NCBI GenBank assembly: GCA_964393525.1
Contig: CAYMTV010000001.1
Span: forward strand, 62,001 to 126,000
Source: CAYMTV01 sp964393525
Lineage (GTDB): Bacteria; Patescibacteriota; Microgenomatia; Daviesbacterales; UBA10151
Reading direction: 5' to 3'
Length of the DNA stretch: 64,000 bases
Position 1 is the first letter of the stretch, and the number at the start of each line of letters is the position of its first letter. Below are positions 1 through 9,110 of this stretch, in pieces. The notes beneath the pieces are model-generated. The model was given only the letters and a program-made list of their open reading frames with translations, was not told the DNA's origin and made no database searches. Both the position numbers and the translations under genes were made by a program.

Positions 1-9
1 TGAAGCGAA

Positions 10-15
10 TATAAT
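10..15 (+). promoter_or_regulatory. -10 box of secA, near-leaderless
   Basis: A perfect TATAAT ends 10 bases before the secA ATG and no Shine-Dalgarno sequence lies between. Transcription would begin within a few bases of the start codon. The -35 region falls outside the window. Confidence 0.55.
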
Positions 16-25
16 ATGCTGCAAT

Positions 26-2962
26 ATGTTTAACATTTTCTCCAAACTAATTGATGCTAATGCCCGGGAGATAAACCGGCTTTCTCAAATCGTCAAGACT
101 GTTAATGAACAGGAAGCCAAGCTTAAAAGGGTTTCGGATAAGGGATTAAGAGAACGGGCAGATGCTCTAAGGAAAAAATTCCAGAAAGAGGGAGATCTGG
201 ATGCATTACTCCCTGAGGCTTTCGCGCTGGTTCGGGAAGCCTCTTTAAGAACCAATAAACAAAGGCATTTTGATGTCCAGCTGATGGCAGCAGCAGCTTT
301 GCATCAGGGTAAAATTGCTGAGCAAAAAACCGGAGAGGGAAAAACTTTATCGGCCACTCCGGCCGTTTTTCTAAATTCGTTAACCGGCAAGGGTGTTCAT
401 CTGGTGACGGTAAACGATTATTTGGCAAGACGAGATGCCGGTTGGATGGGTCCTATTTATCATATGCTTGGAGCATCGGTTGCGGTAATAGTTCATGAAG
501 CCGCATTCATCTATGATCCAAAATATTCCGATAAGCAGGCTAAAGATAAAAGGCTGAAGCATCTAAAGCCCATCACCCGCAAAGAGGCTTACGGGGCCGA
601 CGTAACCTATGGAACTAATAATGAGTTCGGGTTTGATTATTTGCGTAACAACATGGCCCTGTCTTTGGAAAATCAGGTCCAAAGAGGTCACTATTTTGCA
701 ATTGTTGATGAGGTCGACTCTATTTTGATTGATGAGGCAAGGACTCCGCTTATTATCTCAGCACCTGCTCAGGAGCCCACCGAAAAATACATTAAGTTCT
801 TCCAGATTGTCGAAAAACTCTCTAAAGATACAGATTTTGTGATCGACGAAAAGCTTAGGACTGTGCATCTGACTGAGCATGGTACTATTAAGGTAGAAAA
901 AATTCTCGGGACTGATAATCTATATGAAAAAGATTTTTCTTCACTTCATCACCTTGAAGAGGCTTTAAAAGCCAAAACCCTGTTTCATAAAGACAAGGAT
1001 TATGTCGTAAAAGACGGGGAAGTTGTAATAGTTGATGAGTTTACAGGTAGGCTAATGCCGGGCAGAAGATATTCGGAAGGATTGCATCAGGCAATTGAAG
1101 CCAAAGAAGGAGTGCCAATCCAGCAGGAATCTCAAACTTTAGCCACCATCTCCTTTCAAAATTACTTCAGGATGTATGAGAAACTGGCCGGTATGACAGG
1201 TACAGCTGCAACAGAGGCTGAGGAATTTCATAAAATTTACAAACTTGATGTAGTGGTTATCCCGACCAATAATCCAATGGTGAGACGTGACCTCTCTGAT
1301 GCAATCTATAAAACCCAAACAGCCAAATATACCGCGGTTGCCAATGCAGTTGAGGAGATCTACAAAAGCGGGAGGCCGGTATTAGTTGGAACTACCTCGA
1401 TCGATAAAAATGAATTCTTATCCGAACTTCTCAAAAGAAAAGGTATATCGCACGCGCTTTTAAATGCCAAAAACCACGAAAGGGAGGCAGAGATTATCGC
1501 CGAAGCCGGTCAAAAAGGGGCTGTAACAGTTGCTACAAACATGGCGGGAAGAGGAGTGGATATTACTTTAGGCAAAGGAGTCCAGGATCTGGGTGGGCTG
1601 TATGTTATTGGTACCGAGCGTCATGAATCAAGAAGAATTGATAACCAGCTTAGGGGAAGATCCGGACGACAGGGAGACCCCGGAGAAACCAAGTTTTTTG
1701 TTTCGCTTGAGGATGATTTGATGAGGATTTTTGGAGGCGAGCAAGTTGCAAATGTCATGAATTTTTTAAAAATGCCTGAGGATGTACCGATAGAAAACGC
1801 GCTTGTTTCAAAAGCAATAGAGGGAGCACAAAAGAAAGTTGAGGGTCACAATTTTGATATTAGAAAACACACTGTTGAATATGACGATGTCATGAACCAG
1901 CAGCGCCAGATAATTTATGGTGTTAGAAAACAAGTACTCGAGGCTGCAGCGAGTAAAGAAAAAGCACTTGAGTTAAGAGAAGAGATTTTAGGAAAAGTTG
2001 AAGGGGAGATCGGAAATATTGTTTTGGTAAACAGTGAAGAGGTAACTGATCTGCCCGACCGGCAGGCCCCGCTTGCGGGGCAGGCGGGTTTAGAAAAAAT
2101 TGTCGGTGATTTCTCAACCATCATTCCATTTGATGAAGGAAGTAAAGATGGTTTGCTTGAGCAACTTAAACAGCTTGAGTCAACGGATCAGGTTAAGGAT
2201 TTTTTGAGCAAGCTTGCCAGGGATTTGTATGAGATGAAAGAAAAACAGGTCTCGCAAGACATCTCCCGCCAGATGGAAAGCTTTGTTTACTTAAATACAA
2301 TTGATACCCTTTGGATTGAGCACTTGGATACAATGGATGATTTGCGGGCAGGTATTGGACTTCGCGGTTATGCCCAGAGAGACCCTTTAATTGAATATAA
2401 AAAGGAAGGGTTTAATTTATTTGAGAGACTTATAGCCAACGTTGATTCAGAAGTGGTTCATCGTATATATAAGGTAGCTGTGGAGGGACAACAACCAATT
2501 ACTGTAGAACCACCAGTTGATTTATCCAAAGCGGTTGAGGTCCATCAGGAAGCTTTAGATGAGAAAGAATTATTAGAAGAAGTAGGTCAGTTAATGCCTT
2601 CTGTTCCAGAAGTCAGGCCGTCTAAAGATACAAGGGTTAGAGTAGATAGAGGTTTAGAAGTAAAAGACACTCCATTTGATGGAATTGATCATACAGCCGG
2701 CACTAAAGTGATCGTTGAAGGATCCAGCAATGATACGCTTTACTCTACACCTACAGTTTCGGAACCAGTCATTGAATCGCAGCCTCAAATTCAGAGTTAT
2801 CAAGAGGGTGCCACAAAAGTAATGATCGAACGGGGCGGGGAAGTTGTCTCAACTCAAACTTATGATTCAGGCGGGGCCTTAAGAAGAAACAAAATTGGCA
2901 GAAACGACCCTTGCTGGTGTAGAAGTGGGAAAAAATGGAAGCGCTGCCACTATCCTAATTAA
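26..2962 (+). CDS. secA: Preprotein translocase ATPase SecA
   Basis: SecA is the ATPase that drives unfolded preproteins through the SecYEG channel. Walker A is TGEGKT at residues 102-107 and the DEVD box is near residue 229, followed by the conserved IDEARTPLIIS stretch. The C-terminus carries the zinc-binding SEC-C tail, CWC then CH at about residues 959-972, after a linker of about 110 residues rich in Val, Ser and Asp. At 978 residues it is slightly longer than typical SecA. Residues of about 675-689 (DLPDRQAPLAG and on) are encoded by a GC-rich palindrome that looks like an in-frame repeat insertion in the helical scaffold region. The ATG at 26 sits just after a TATAAT box. Identity is certain; only the role of the insert is open. 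Confidence 0.98.
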   Translation: MFNIFSKLIDANAREINRLSQIVKTVNEQEAKLKRVSDKGLRERADALRKKFQKEGDLDALLPEAFALVREASLRTNKQRHFDVQLMAAAALHQGKIAEQKTGEGKTLSATPAVFLNSLTGKGVHLVTVNDYLARRDAGWMGPIYHMLGASVAVIVHEAAFIYDPKYSDKQAKDKRLKHLKPITRKEAYGADVTYGTNNEFGFDYLRNNMALSLENQVQRGHYFAIVDEVDSILIDEARTPLIISAPAQEPTEKYIKFFQIVEKLSKDTDFVIDEKLRTVHLTEHGTIKVEKILGTDNLYEKDFSSLHHLEEALKAKTLFHKDKDYVVKDGEVVIVDEFTGRLMPGRRYSEGLHQAIEAKEGVPIQQESQTLATISFQNYFRMYEKLAGMTGTAATEAEEFHKIYKLDVVVIPTNNPMVRRDLSDAIYKTQTAKYTAVANAVEEIYKSGRPVLVGTTSIDKNEFLSELLKRKGISHALLNAKNHEREAEIIAEAGQKGAVTVATNMAGRGVDITLGKGVQDLGGLYVIGTERHESRRIDNQLRGRSGRQGDPGETKFFVSLEDDLMRIFGGEQVANVMNFLKMPEDVPIENALVSKAIEGAQKKVEGHNFDIRKHTVEYDDVMNQQRQIIYGVRKQVLEAAASKEKALELREEILGKVEGEIGNIVLVNSEEVTDLPDRQAPLAGQAGLEKIVGDFSTIIPFDEGSKDGLLEQLKQLESTDQVKDFLSKLARDLYEMKEKQVSQDISRQMESFVYLNTIDTLWIEHLDTMDDLRAGIGLRGYAQRDPLIEYKKEGFNLFERLIANVDSEVVHRIYKVAVEGQQPITVEPPVDLSKAVEVHQEALDEKELLEEVGQLMPSVPEVRPSKDTRVRVDRGLEVKDTPFDGIDHTAGTKVIVEGSSNDTLYSTPTVSEPVIESQPQIQSYQEGATKVMIERGGEVVSTQTYDSGGALRRNKIGRNDPCWCRSGKKWKRCHYPN
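2051..2092 (+). repeat. GC-rich palindromic element inside secA
   Basis: An island of C and G in AT-rich surroundings. It holds CTGCC (2051-2055) facing GGCAG (2061-2065) and a hairpin CCCCGC-TT-GCGGGG (2067-2080), then GGCGGGTTTAG. It is in frame with secA and adds about 14 residues rich in Pro, Ala and Gly. The tail GGCGGGTTTAG recurs at about 24495 in a lipoprotein gene, next to CCCGCC, which suggests a dispersed repeat family. Confidence 0.6.
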
Positions 2963-2972
2963 GTCTCTATTT

Positions 2973-3085
2973 ATTTCCGAAGGAAAGAGGCCGAATGGAC
3001 TCATTTCCAAAGGAAAGAACTTGTTCATTTCCGAAGGAAAGAGGCCGAATGGACTCATTTCCGAAGGAAAAAAGCTGTGCTTTAT
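2973..3085 (+). repeat. Tandem 54-base repeat, two units
   Basis: Two units begin at 2973 and 3027 with ATTTCCGAAGGAAAGAGGCC. Each unit carries two copies of the small palindrome TTTCC-GAA-GGAAA (one copy reads CAA), so there are four in a row. The last 29 bases (3057-3085) recur with one mismatch at 42891-42919 inside a glycosyltransferase gene. The repeat fills the space between secA and the next gene. Confidence 0.8.
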
Positions 3086-3100
3086 TTCTCGGGGATTTTT

Positions 3101-3106
3101 TATTAT
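3101..3106 (+). promoter_or_regulatory. Candidate -10 box
   Basis: TATTAT ends 9 bases before the ATG at 3116 with no Shine-Dalgarno sequence between, matching the near-leaderless pattern seen at many genes here. Confidence 0.35.
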
Positions 3107-3115
3107 TGTTTGTTA

Positions 3116-3742
3116 ATGCGAAGCTTTTTTAGTAAATATTTAGCTGAGACTTGTTACTTATTAGTTATTATAACCACTCCTTTAAGCTGGAAGATTCTCA
3201 GTACCAATTTAGTTATTTTTATTCTTGCCGTTGCTGCAGGATTTATTATATTAAGAAATTATCCTGCCAAATATCAACCTAGAAATTATCTAGTTTTAAT
3301 TACAATAATCTTAACCCTTCTTTTTATCCAATTTAAGAATGTTAACTTACAACATCAATACTCTTTAAATGATTATCAAAAACAAGTTATACAAAGAAGA
3401 GTAGCCCTTTACCCTAAGGGGTTTAAAAAACTTGGTAATATTTTTGAATCAAATAAAGAAATTAATGTTTTAAGAAAAATCAAATCCAATTTTTTTGAGA
3501 TATTCGAGTTAAAGTTTCTATTCTGGGGAAATTTTTTAATTCTTTCCCTCCCCTTTTTTATAATTGGAATATATTTGTTTTTTAAAAAAATTACAAAAGA
3601 AGAAACAATTTTTTTATTTGTAATATTGGTTATAAATTCTATATTGGGTATCAAAAATAACTTTGGGTTAATTAGTTTATATCCATTCTTCAGTTCCTTT
3701 ATCGCAATCGGAGTGGTAGGATTTTTTAAAAAATTCTTGTGA
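3116..3742 (+). CDS. Small multi-pass membrane protein, GT39 partner
   Basis: A 208-residue Ile/Leu/Phe-rich protein with about five membrane segments; no named family recognised. It overlaps the following GT39-type gene by four bases (GTGA), so the two are translationally coupled. A 225-residue relative at 12953 sits in the same position before a relative of the same enzyme. Shared features are the order of segments and a stretch NFFE...FF or FW followed by LPFFIIGIYLFF. That stretch resembles the loop and membrane segment in the middle of the larger partner (LFF...PFLIGIF). This copy lacks about 18 residues present in the relative (the HPRE part). The start is the ATG at 3116; the longer reading from 3077 runs into repeat DNA. 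A role as accessory subunit is inference from linkage. Confidence 0.75.
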   Translation: MRSFFSKYLAETCYLLVIITTPLSWKILSTNLVIFILAVAAGFIILRNYPAKYQPRNYLVLITIILTLLFIQFKNVNLQHQYSLNDYQKQVIQRRVALYPKGFKKLGNIFESNKEINVLRKIKSNFFEIFELKFLFWGNFLILSLPFFIIGIYLFFKKITKEETIFLFVILVINSILGIKNNFGLISLYPFFSSFIAIGVVGFFKKFL

Positions 3743-5306
3743 AAATAATATTTATTATATTAGTTTTATTTTTTGCTACAGGGATATACCTTTATAAGAT
3801 GAATGAAATTCCTTNNNNNNNNNNGTAGCATATGATGCTTATTCAATTTTAGAGACAGGCAAAGACCATTTTGGAAAATATTTCCCGCTTCATTTTAGAT
3901 TTTTTGGTGCTTACACCCCCCCACTTTTTGTTTACTTAAGCTCTTTAACAATTTATTTTTTGGGATATGATATTTTTTCTTTAAGGATTATTTCATTTGT
4001 ATCAATATTAATCTCTGCCTTGATTTTGCACCTCTTTTTAAAAAACCTCCACTCAATTAAAAATCAGAATGCCATATATTTAGCTGTGTTTTTCTTTTTA
4101 ATCCTACCCAGCTCGGTCTTTTTCGGCAGGATTGGTTATGAGGTAACCTTAGGTTTATTGTTTTATAGTCTGGGTAGTTACTTTCTTTTAAGGGCTCTTA
4201 AGAATAAGTTCTTTTTAATTTTAGCAGTCATAACTTTTTCTTTGGGAACATATGCGTCACACACCATGCGTTTCTTAACTCCAGTTACGCTTTTGGGCTA
4301 TTTGATTTTCTTTCAGAAGGCAAATCTTAAAATTCTTATTCAGGCCGCGATTGTAGCCTTTTTTACTCAGGTACCTAATCTATATTTGGCTTCCACCAAA
4401 TCATTTTGGGTGAAAAGTAATTTTTTTGCCGGTGAAGATTTATTTGGAATCATTGGAAATATTATTTCACAGTATTTAACCTATCTTTCTCCTAAAGAAT
4501 TGTTTTTTATAAGCTCTGATATAAATTTACAGCATACTACTTCTGAACTTTCCTATTTTTACCCCTGGCTGCTAGTACCTTTTTTAATTGGGATATTTTT
4601 TCTTATCCAAAATAGACAAAAGATAAATACTAAACTTATTATGCTTCTTTTGCTCACCTCGGTAGTTCCTGCTTCATTATCCGGGGAATTTATCTCTGTT
4701 CAGAGAGCATTACCGGTTGTTTTTGCTGTAATGATAATTATTGCCTTAGGAATAGATCGAATTATAATTTTCCTCAAACCAAAAATCTGGATTCCAATAT
4801 TTGCCCTTTTAATAATTTATTCTTTAGTCAGTCTTTGGAGGTCTTATTTTATTTTATTCCCATATGAGCGAGCAGAAGCTTGGAATTATGGCTATGATAA
4901 ACTTTCAGAGTTCATAAAAAAAAATCCAAATAAAAATTTTATTGTAGATAATTCTAGAAATCCCAATATTTATATACTTTTTTTATATCACCTGAAATAT
5001 CCACCACAAAAATTTCAACAAGAAATAGATCCCACCATCGCTAAAAACTACTACAAGGCACCAGAAAACAAGGAGTTTATTAAATTTGCAAATGTTCAAA
5101 TAAGACCATTTAGCTTTGAAAAAGATATTTGCCCAAATAATATCTTAGTTGGAGATGAATTGACTGTCTCTGATAAACAAATAACAGAACACAACTTAAC
5201 TAAAGTTTTTGAAATTAAAGAACCCATCCAGCTTGGGAAAATCTTACTTAGAGGTTATAAGGTTGATTCAAACAAAAAATGTCATAAAAAAGTCATTGCA
5301 GAGTGA
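3739..5306 (+). CDS. GT39-type membrane glycosyltransferase, split by gap
   Basis: An integral membrane enzyme of the ArnT/PMT (GT-C) type, expected to move a sugar from polyprenyl phosphate to an acceptor outside the membrane. The start is the GTG at 3739, overlapping the previous stop. The 25 residues before the gap end in MNEIP, and the reading resumes after the gap as VAYDAYSIL, then ETGKDHFGKYFP and FRFFGAYTPP. This matches the paralogue at 13611 (TGYNAWSIL, FRFFGSFTPP). By that alignment nine codons are missing, including the acidic DE pair expected to be catalytic, so the 10 Ns stand for about 26 bases. About ten membrane segments are followed by a soluble C-terminal part ending in a Cys-bearing region (DICPNN, KCHKK). 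Donor and acceptor cannot be read from sequence. Confidence 0.85.
3815..3824. other. Assembly gap (10 N)
   Basis: A scaffold gap inside the GT39-type gene. The flanking frames join only if the real length leaves remainder 2 on division by 3, so 10 cannot be right. Alignment with the paralogue at 13611 predicts about 26 bases. Confidence 0.95.
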
Positions 5307-5351
5307 TGTGATTTTTGAAATACTGATATTTAGTGCAGAACTGTTTAGTCT

Positions 5352-5360
5352 AAGGAGGTG
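5352..5360 (+). promoter_or_regulatory. Strong ribosome binding site
   Basis: AAGGAGGTG lies seven bases before the ATG at 5368. It is one of the few near-consensus Shine-Dalgarno sequences in the window. Confidence 0.85.
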
Positions 5361-5367
5361 ACTTTAA

Positions 5368-5733
5368 ATGAAGCAAGAATATATTAAATGGGTCTTAAGA
5401 ATTGGTGTTGCAGGAGAGTTTGCTGGACATGGTGTATTTGCCCTACAAGGTAAAAAGCAATGGATAGGCTGGATGCAGCAGTTGACGGGAGTTGACACAG
5501 CTTTAGCAACTCAACTGATTTTTTTGATCGGGTTATTAGATTTAGCAGTTGCTTTAATCGTACTTATCAAACCAATAAAACTAGTTTTGCTTTGGGCTAC
5601 TTTCTGGGGATTCTGGACAGCTTTAGTTCGCCCTTTGGTAGGAGAGCCGATTTGGGATTTTGTTGAAAGGTGGGCAAATTGGGCGGCTCCATTAGCTTTA
5701 TTATTGCTCAGCCAGGATAAGAAAAAGACCTAA
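5368..5733 (+). CDS. DoxX-like small membrane protein
   Basis: A 121-residue protein with four predicted membrane segments. The N-terminal pattern LRIGVAGEFAGHGVFAL, the IGLLDLAVAL segment and the Trp-rich last third resemble DoxX/DoxD-type proteins, whose members include quinone-linked oxidoreductase subunits and many uncharacterised proteins. The start is fixed by a strong Shine-Dalgarno sequence. The FAD-linked oxidase gene follows 15 bases downstream, so the two may form one transcript, which fits a redox role at the membrane. The family call is moderately sure; the function is inference. Confidence 0.6.
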   Translation: MKQEYIKWVLRIGVAGEFAGHGVFALQGKKQWIGWMQQLTGVDTALATQLIFLIGLLDLAVALIVLIKPIKLVLLWATFWGFWTALVRPLVGEPIWDFVERWANWAAPLALLLLSQDKKKT

Positions 5734-5748
5734 TTTAGAAAATAATTA

Positions 5749-7404
5749 ATGGACACACAAACTTTAGCCCGAAGATTAAAAAGTTTTGTTAAGGGGGAAG
5801 TTTTATATGATGACCGGACACTTATGTTCTATAGTCATGATACTTCCCTGTTTGAAGTCAAACCTCAAGTTATAGTCTACCCGGTAGATAGCGAAGATGT
5901 CTCAAACATTGTGCGTTTCATATCAACCCACAAAAAAGACAACCCAAATTTATCACTTACCCCAAGAAGCGGCGGAACTGATATGACCGGAGGGGCGATC
6001 AATGACTCAATAATTTTAGACTTTTCAAAGCACTTTAACCAAATTGGTGAGATTAGAAAAAATGGCACCAGTGTTGAGCCGGGAGTTTTTTACAGGGATT
6101 TTGAAAAACAAACTTTATCCCAAAATTTGCTATTACCCTCATACCCTGCATCCAAAAATATCTGCGGTTTGGGAGGGATGGTAAGTAATAACTCCGGAGG
6201 GGAAAAAACTTTGGCTCACGGAAAAACGATTGATTATGTCACTTCCCTGAAGATGATTTTAGCAGATGGTAATGAATATGTTTTTCAAAAATTAAATAAA
6301 AATGAATTAAATAGCAAGCTCCATCAAGCGGATTTTGAGGGAGAAATTTATCAAAAAATTTATAAAATCTGTCAAGAAAATTATGATTTAATAAAAAATG
6401 CCAAACCTAAAGTTTCTAAAAATTCTACCGGTTTAAATATTTGGGATGTATATGATGATAGTAGTGGAGAATTTGACTTAAGTAAAATTTTTGTTGGTGC
6501 CCAAGGAACTTTGGGGATTAATACCGAAATAGAAGTTAAGTTAATTGATGCAAAAAAACACTCTGGGCTTTTGGTAATTTATCTAAATGATATGCAAATA
6601 TTGCCAAAACTGATAAATGATGTATTAAAAGATAAGCCGGAAAGTTTTGAAGTATTTGATGATCACACATTAAGTTTGGCTCTAAGGTTTATGCCGCAAT
6701 TTATTCAAATTTTGGGGCCAATTGGCACTATTAAAATGGGTTTACAATTTTTATCGGATTTAATAAATTTTGCAACACGCGGACTGCCAAAATTTACCCT
6801 GCTTGTGGAGTTTGACAGCGACAACCCAAAAGAAATTCAAGACAGAATTGAAAAGCTTAGAGATACCTTATCGGAATACCCAATCAGGATGGAACTTGCA
6901 GAAACAGATGCCCAGGCGCAAAACTTTTGGACAATTAGGAGAGAAAGCTTTAACTTACTTAGAAAAAACGTTAAAAACAAACACACTGCCCCCTTTATTG
7001 ATGACTTTATCATAAACCCGCCAAACTTACTGGAATTCTTTCCAAAACTCGTAAAAATTTTAAAGGATTACAACATTAATTACACAATTGCCGGGCATAT
7101 GGGGGATGGGAATTTTCATATTATTCCATTAATGGACTTTTCTAACAAATCTGAGGTAGCCAAAATTCCCATAGTTGAGGAAAAAGTGAATAAACTGGTT
7201 TTTGAGTACCATGGTTCAATTTCAGCAGAACACAATGAAGGACTTATCAGAGGCTATTATCTTAAAGATATGTATGGAAAAAAGATGTTTGAAATATTTA
7301 AACAGATTAAAAAAATATTTGATCCCCTGGATATTTTTAATCCGCACAAAAAAACCGATGCCAATCTAGATTACTCACTTTCCCACATCCGGTCAAAATT
7401 TTAG
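5749..7404 (+). CDS. FAD-linked oxidase (GlcD/D-lactate dehydrogenase type)
   Basis: A 551-residue flavoprotein of the vanillyl-alcohol-oxidase fold that would oxidise a 2-hydroxy acid such as D-lactate or glycolate. The FAD pyrophosphate loop is RSGGTDMTGGA near residues 72-83. The FAD domain also shows GLGGMVSNNSGGEKTLAHGKT, here split across residues 143-163, and GTLGINTEIEV. The C-terminal FAD-oxidase domain ends with AGHMGDGNFH, then SAEHNEGLIRGYY and FDPLDIFNPHKK, the usual closing motifs. There is no C-terminal Fe-S or Cys-rich domain, so electrons must go to a separate carrier. The DoxX-like gene is 15 bases upstream. The substrate cannot be read from sequence. Confidence 0.88.
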   Translation: MDTQTLARRLKSFVKGEVLYDDRTLMFYSHDTSLFEVKPQVIVYPVDSEDVSNIVRFISTHKKDNPNLSLTPRSGGTDMTGGAINDSIILDFSKHFNQIGEIRKNGTSVEPGVFYRDFEKQTLSQNLLLPSYPASKNICGLGGMVSNNSGGEKTLAHGKTIDYVTSLKMILADGNEYVFQKLNKNELNSKLHQADFEGEIYQKIYKICQENYDLIKNAKPKVSKNSTGLNIWDVYDDSSGEFDLSKIFVGAQGTLGINTEIEVKLIDAKKHSGLLVIYLNDMQILPKLINDVLKDKPESFEVFDDHTLSLALRFMPQFIQILGPIGTIKMGLQFLSDLINFATRGLPKFTLLVEFDSDNPKEIQDRIEKLRDTLSEYPIRMELAETDAQAQNFWTIRRESFNLLRKNVKNKHTAPFIDDFIINPPNLLEFFPKLVKILKDYNINYTIAGHMGDGNFHIIPLMDFSNKSEVAKIPIVEEKVNKLVFEYHGSISAEHNEGLIRGYYLKDMYGKKMFEIFKQIKKIFDPLDIFNPHKKTDANLDYSLSHIRSKF

Positions 7405-7414
7405 ATTGTGATAT

Positions 7415-9046
7415 TTAGGCTACACTAGTATTAGCATCATTTAATCGTCTAATTTTTTCAATCTCTTCTCTGCGCTTATCATCCCATCGCAGTATGTTAT
7501 TTCTTGTAGCGACTTTAACATTAGCTTTCGTTAGCTCCATTCTTTCGTCAGGACCCATCATACTCGCTCTGTACATTTGTTGAGCATGCTGTTTGATATC
7601 ATGAGGATTAAATTTTAAGGCATCATTATACACATCTGCTGCTCCAGTTTTGTCACTAAGCACTAATACAGTGCCTCCAACACCGGGTATTCTTTCAGCA
7701 ATAGCATATGAGTTGATTTGTGATTCTGGAACAACCAGACAAAAACCATCATTGACCGACCCTATATCAACAAAGCTGGCAACCGCAAAATGAGCGTCTC
7801 TTTCAACTTGATTCATGTTGCCGACTATTCTTACTGGAGGCAGAATATCCGATCGTCCTTGGGTATGTTTAAATACAAGAGCATCTGCTTCTGTTTCAAG
7901 CATTTGTTGCTCTGTTTTATATTCTTCATTCTCCATGCGGCTGGCCGCAGCAGCGATTATCATTTGGAAATCTCCTATTAGTTCAGGGTGTTCCCCCAGC
8001 ATATAATCTATGGCTTGAAGAGTAAGTCGGTATCCTTTGATCGGATCAGTTCTGCCGATAGTTAGTCCTATGATTACGTCTCCATATTTGGCCATCAGCT
8101 CTCTTACTCTTTCAAGAGTCTCACTGCTTTGAGCCTGAGCAGTCAACCTTTCCGTATTTGCTCCAACAGGATTTAAAAGTAGTAAGGTTTTATGACCATC
8201 CCGATTAATAACTACTCCTTGTGGTGTAACTTCCCATTGAATTTCGCCAAGGTGCCTATCTACTCCGGCTAAGAAATTTTTAATATGAGATGTTCTTTGA
8301 AAGGTTTGAATATCAGTTCCAAGCATGCCTTCATAGAGACTTTTCCAGATATGAGGTTGGTCTAACGCAGCAAGTTGAATATCCGGCCGACCTACAGCAC
8401 AGTGTGTATGAGAAACTATGAGGTACTTATTACCGGCTCTTTGGCGTGCATAGAGTGGAAACAATTTTAGCTGATAGTCATCAGGGAATATAACCCAGCC
8501 TTCGGGGGTATTATCGATGGTTTGCATTGCGTACTCAAAGTTGTGCGTTTGAAGAGCAGGCCAAAATCTTTCTTCAAAACGAACCAACCTATGAAGACCA
8601 TTCTCATGATCTGCATGTTCCGTATGCCATAAAACACTATTTGCCATACCATTATGTGCAAGTTTAAAAACATCGGGCGGAAGGTTGATGTTGTTCCAAG
8701 ATACTCCGTCCTTTGAAGCTTCTTCTAAAGCTTGTTTAATTTTTTGAGGATCCATACCATCTTCCACATCAAGATAACCAAATCGTTTAACAGGTATTCC
8801 CGCTCTAACTCTTCTAAGTATTAGAGTGTCTAATATTTCTACCACCCCACCTGATTTATCAGGAATTAATCTACATACTCCGTCCGGGCCAATTTCAACT
8901 CTTGTAAACAATTTGCTTGTAACAAAAGCCTCCCCTAAAATTGGTCTATCAAAATTTGCGTCCCGCACATTACTAATTCTGGGAGCCGTATTTGGTAAGT
9001 TCGAAGAATGAACTATATGTAATCCTGGACCTGGTTCTATAGCCAT
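7415..9046 (-). CDS. GT20-like glycosyltransferase (trehalose-phosphate synthase type)
   Basis: A 543-residue protein with the layout of OtsA-type retaining glycosyltransferases, which join UDP- or GDP-glucose to glucose 6-phosphate. The N-half holds PDDYQLKLFPLYAR, matching the HDYQL motif. The C-half has IGRTDPIKGYR near residues 326-336 (GRLDyiKG in OtsA) and a loop near residues 423-439, DIGSVNDGFCLVVPES (the LRDGMNLV..E loop). The phosphate-binding N-terminal part is divergent. No trehalose-6-phosphate phosphatase gene lies nearby. The protein is richer in Asp, Arg and His and poorer in Lys than its neighbours. It converges on the oxidase gene with 10 bases between. The trehalose product is unproved; the fold call is fairly sure. 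Confidence 0.65.
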   Translation of the reverse strand: MAIEPGPGLHIVHSSNLPNTAPRISNVRDANFDRPILGEAFVTSKLFTRVEIGPDGVCRLIPDKSGGVVEILDTLILRRVRAGIPVKRFGYLDVEDGMDPQKIKQALEEASKDGVSWNNINLPPDVFKLAHNGMANSVLWHTEHADHENGLHRLVRFEERFWPALQTHNFEYAMQTIDNTPEGWVIFPDDYQLKLFPLYARQRAGNKYLIVSHTHCAVGRPDIQLAALDQPHIWKSLYEGMLGTDIQTFQRTSHIKNFLAGVDRHLGEIQWEVTPQGVVINRDGHKTLLLLNPVGANTERLTAQAQSSETLERVRELMAKYGDVIIGLTIGRTDPIKGYRLTLQAIDYMLGEHPELIGDFQMIIAAAASRMENEEYKTEQQMLETEADALVFKHTQGRSDILPPVRIVGNMNQVERDAHFAVASFVDIGSVNDGFCLVVPESQINSYAIAERIPGVGGTVLVLSDKTGAADVYNDALKFNPHDIKQHAQQMYRASMMGPDERMELTKANVKVATRNNILRWDDKRREEIEKIRRLNDANTSVA

Positions 9047-9057
9047 ATATTAAAAGT

Positions 9058-9071
9058 CCGCCAAATGGCGG
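9058..9071. other. Short GC hairpin before the GT20-like gene
   Basis: CCGCC-AAAT-GGCGG forms a five-base-pair stem 11 bases upstream of the leftward start at 9046. It would sit in that gene's leader. No T-run follows on either strand, so it is not a clear terminator. Confidence 0.4.
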
Positions 9072-9110
9072 TTTACAGCCTATAATATATAGCGAAGCAA
9101 GAAAATAATC

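Noticed and set aside
2973..3085. CRISPR array
   Set aside because: The 54-base repeat is directly tandem with no unique spacers, and no cas genes are present.
3960..5306. TTG at 3960 as the true start of the GT39 gene
   Set aside because: The frame is open back to the gap at 3824 and matches the paralogue at 13611 throughout; the gene starts at 3739.
9058..9071. Intrinsic terminator at the CCGCC/GGCGG hairpin
   Set aside because: The stem is five base pairs with no T-run on either strand, and it lies between two divergent starts where no terminator is needed.
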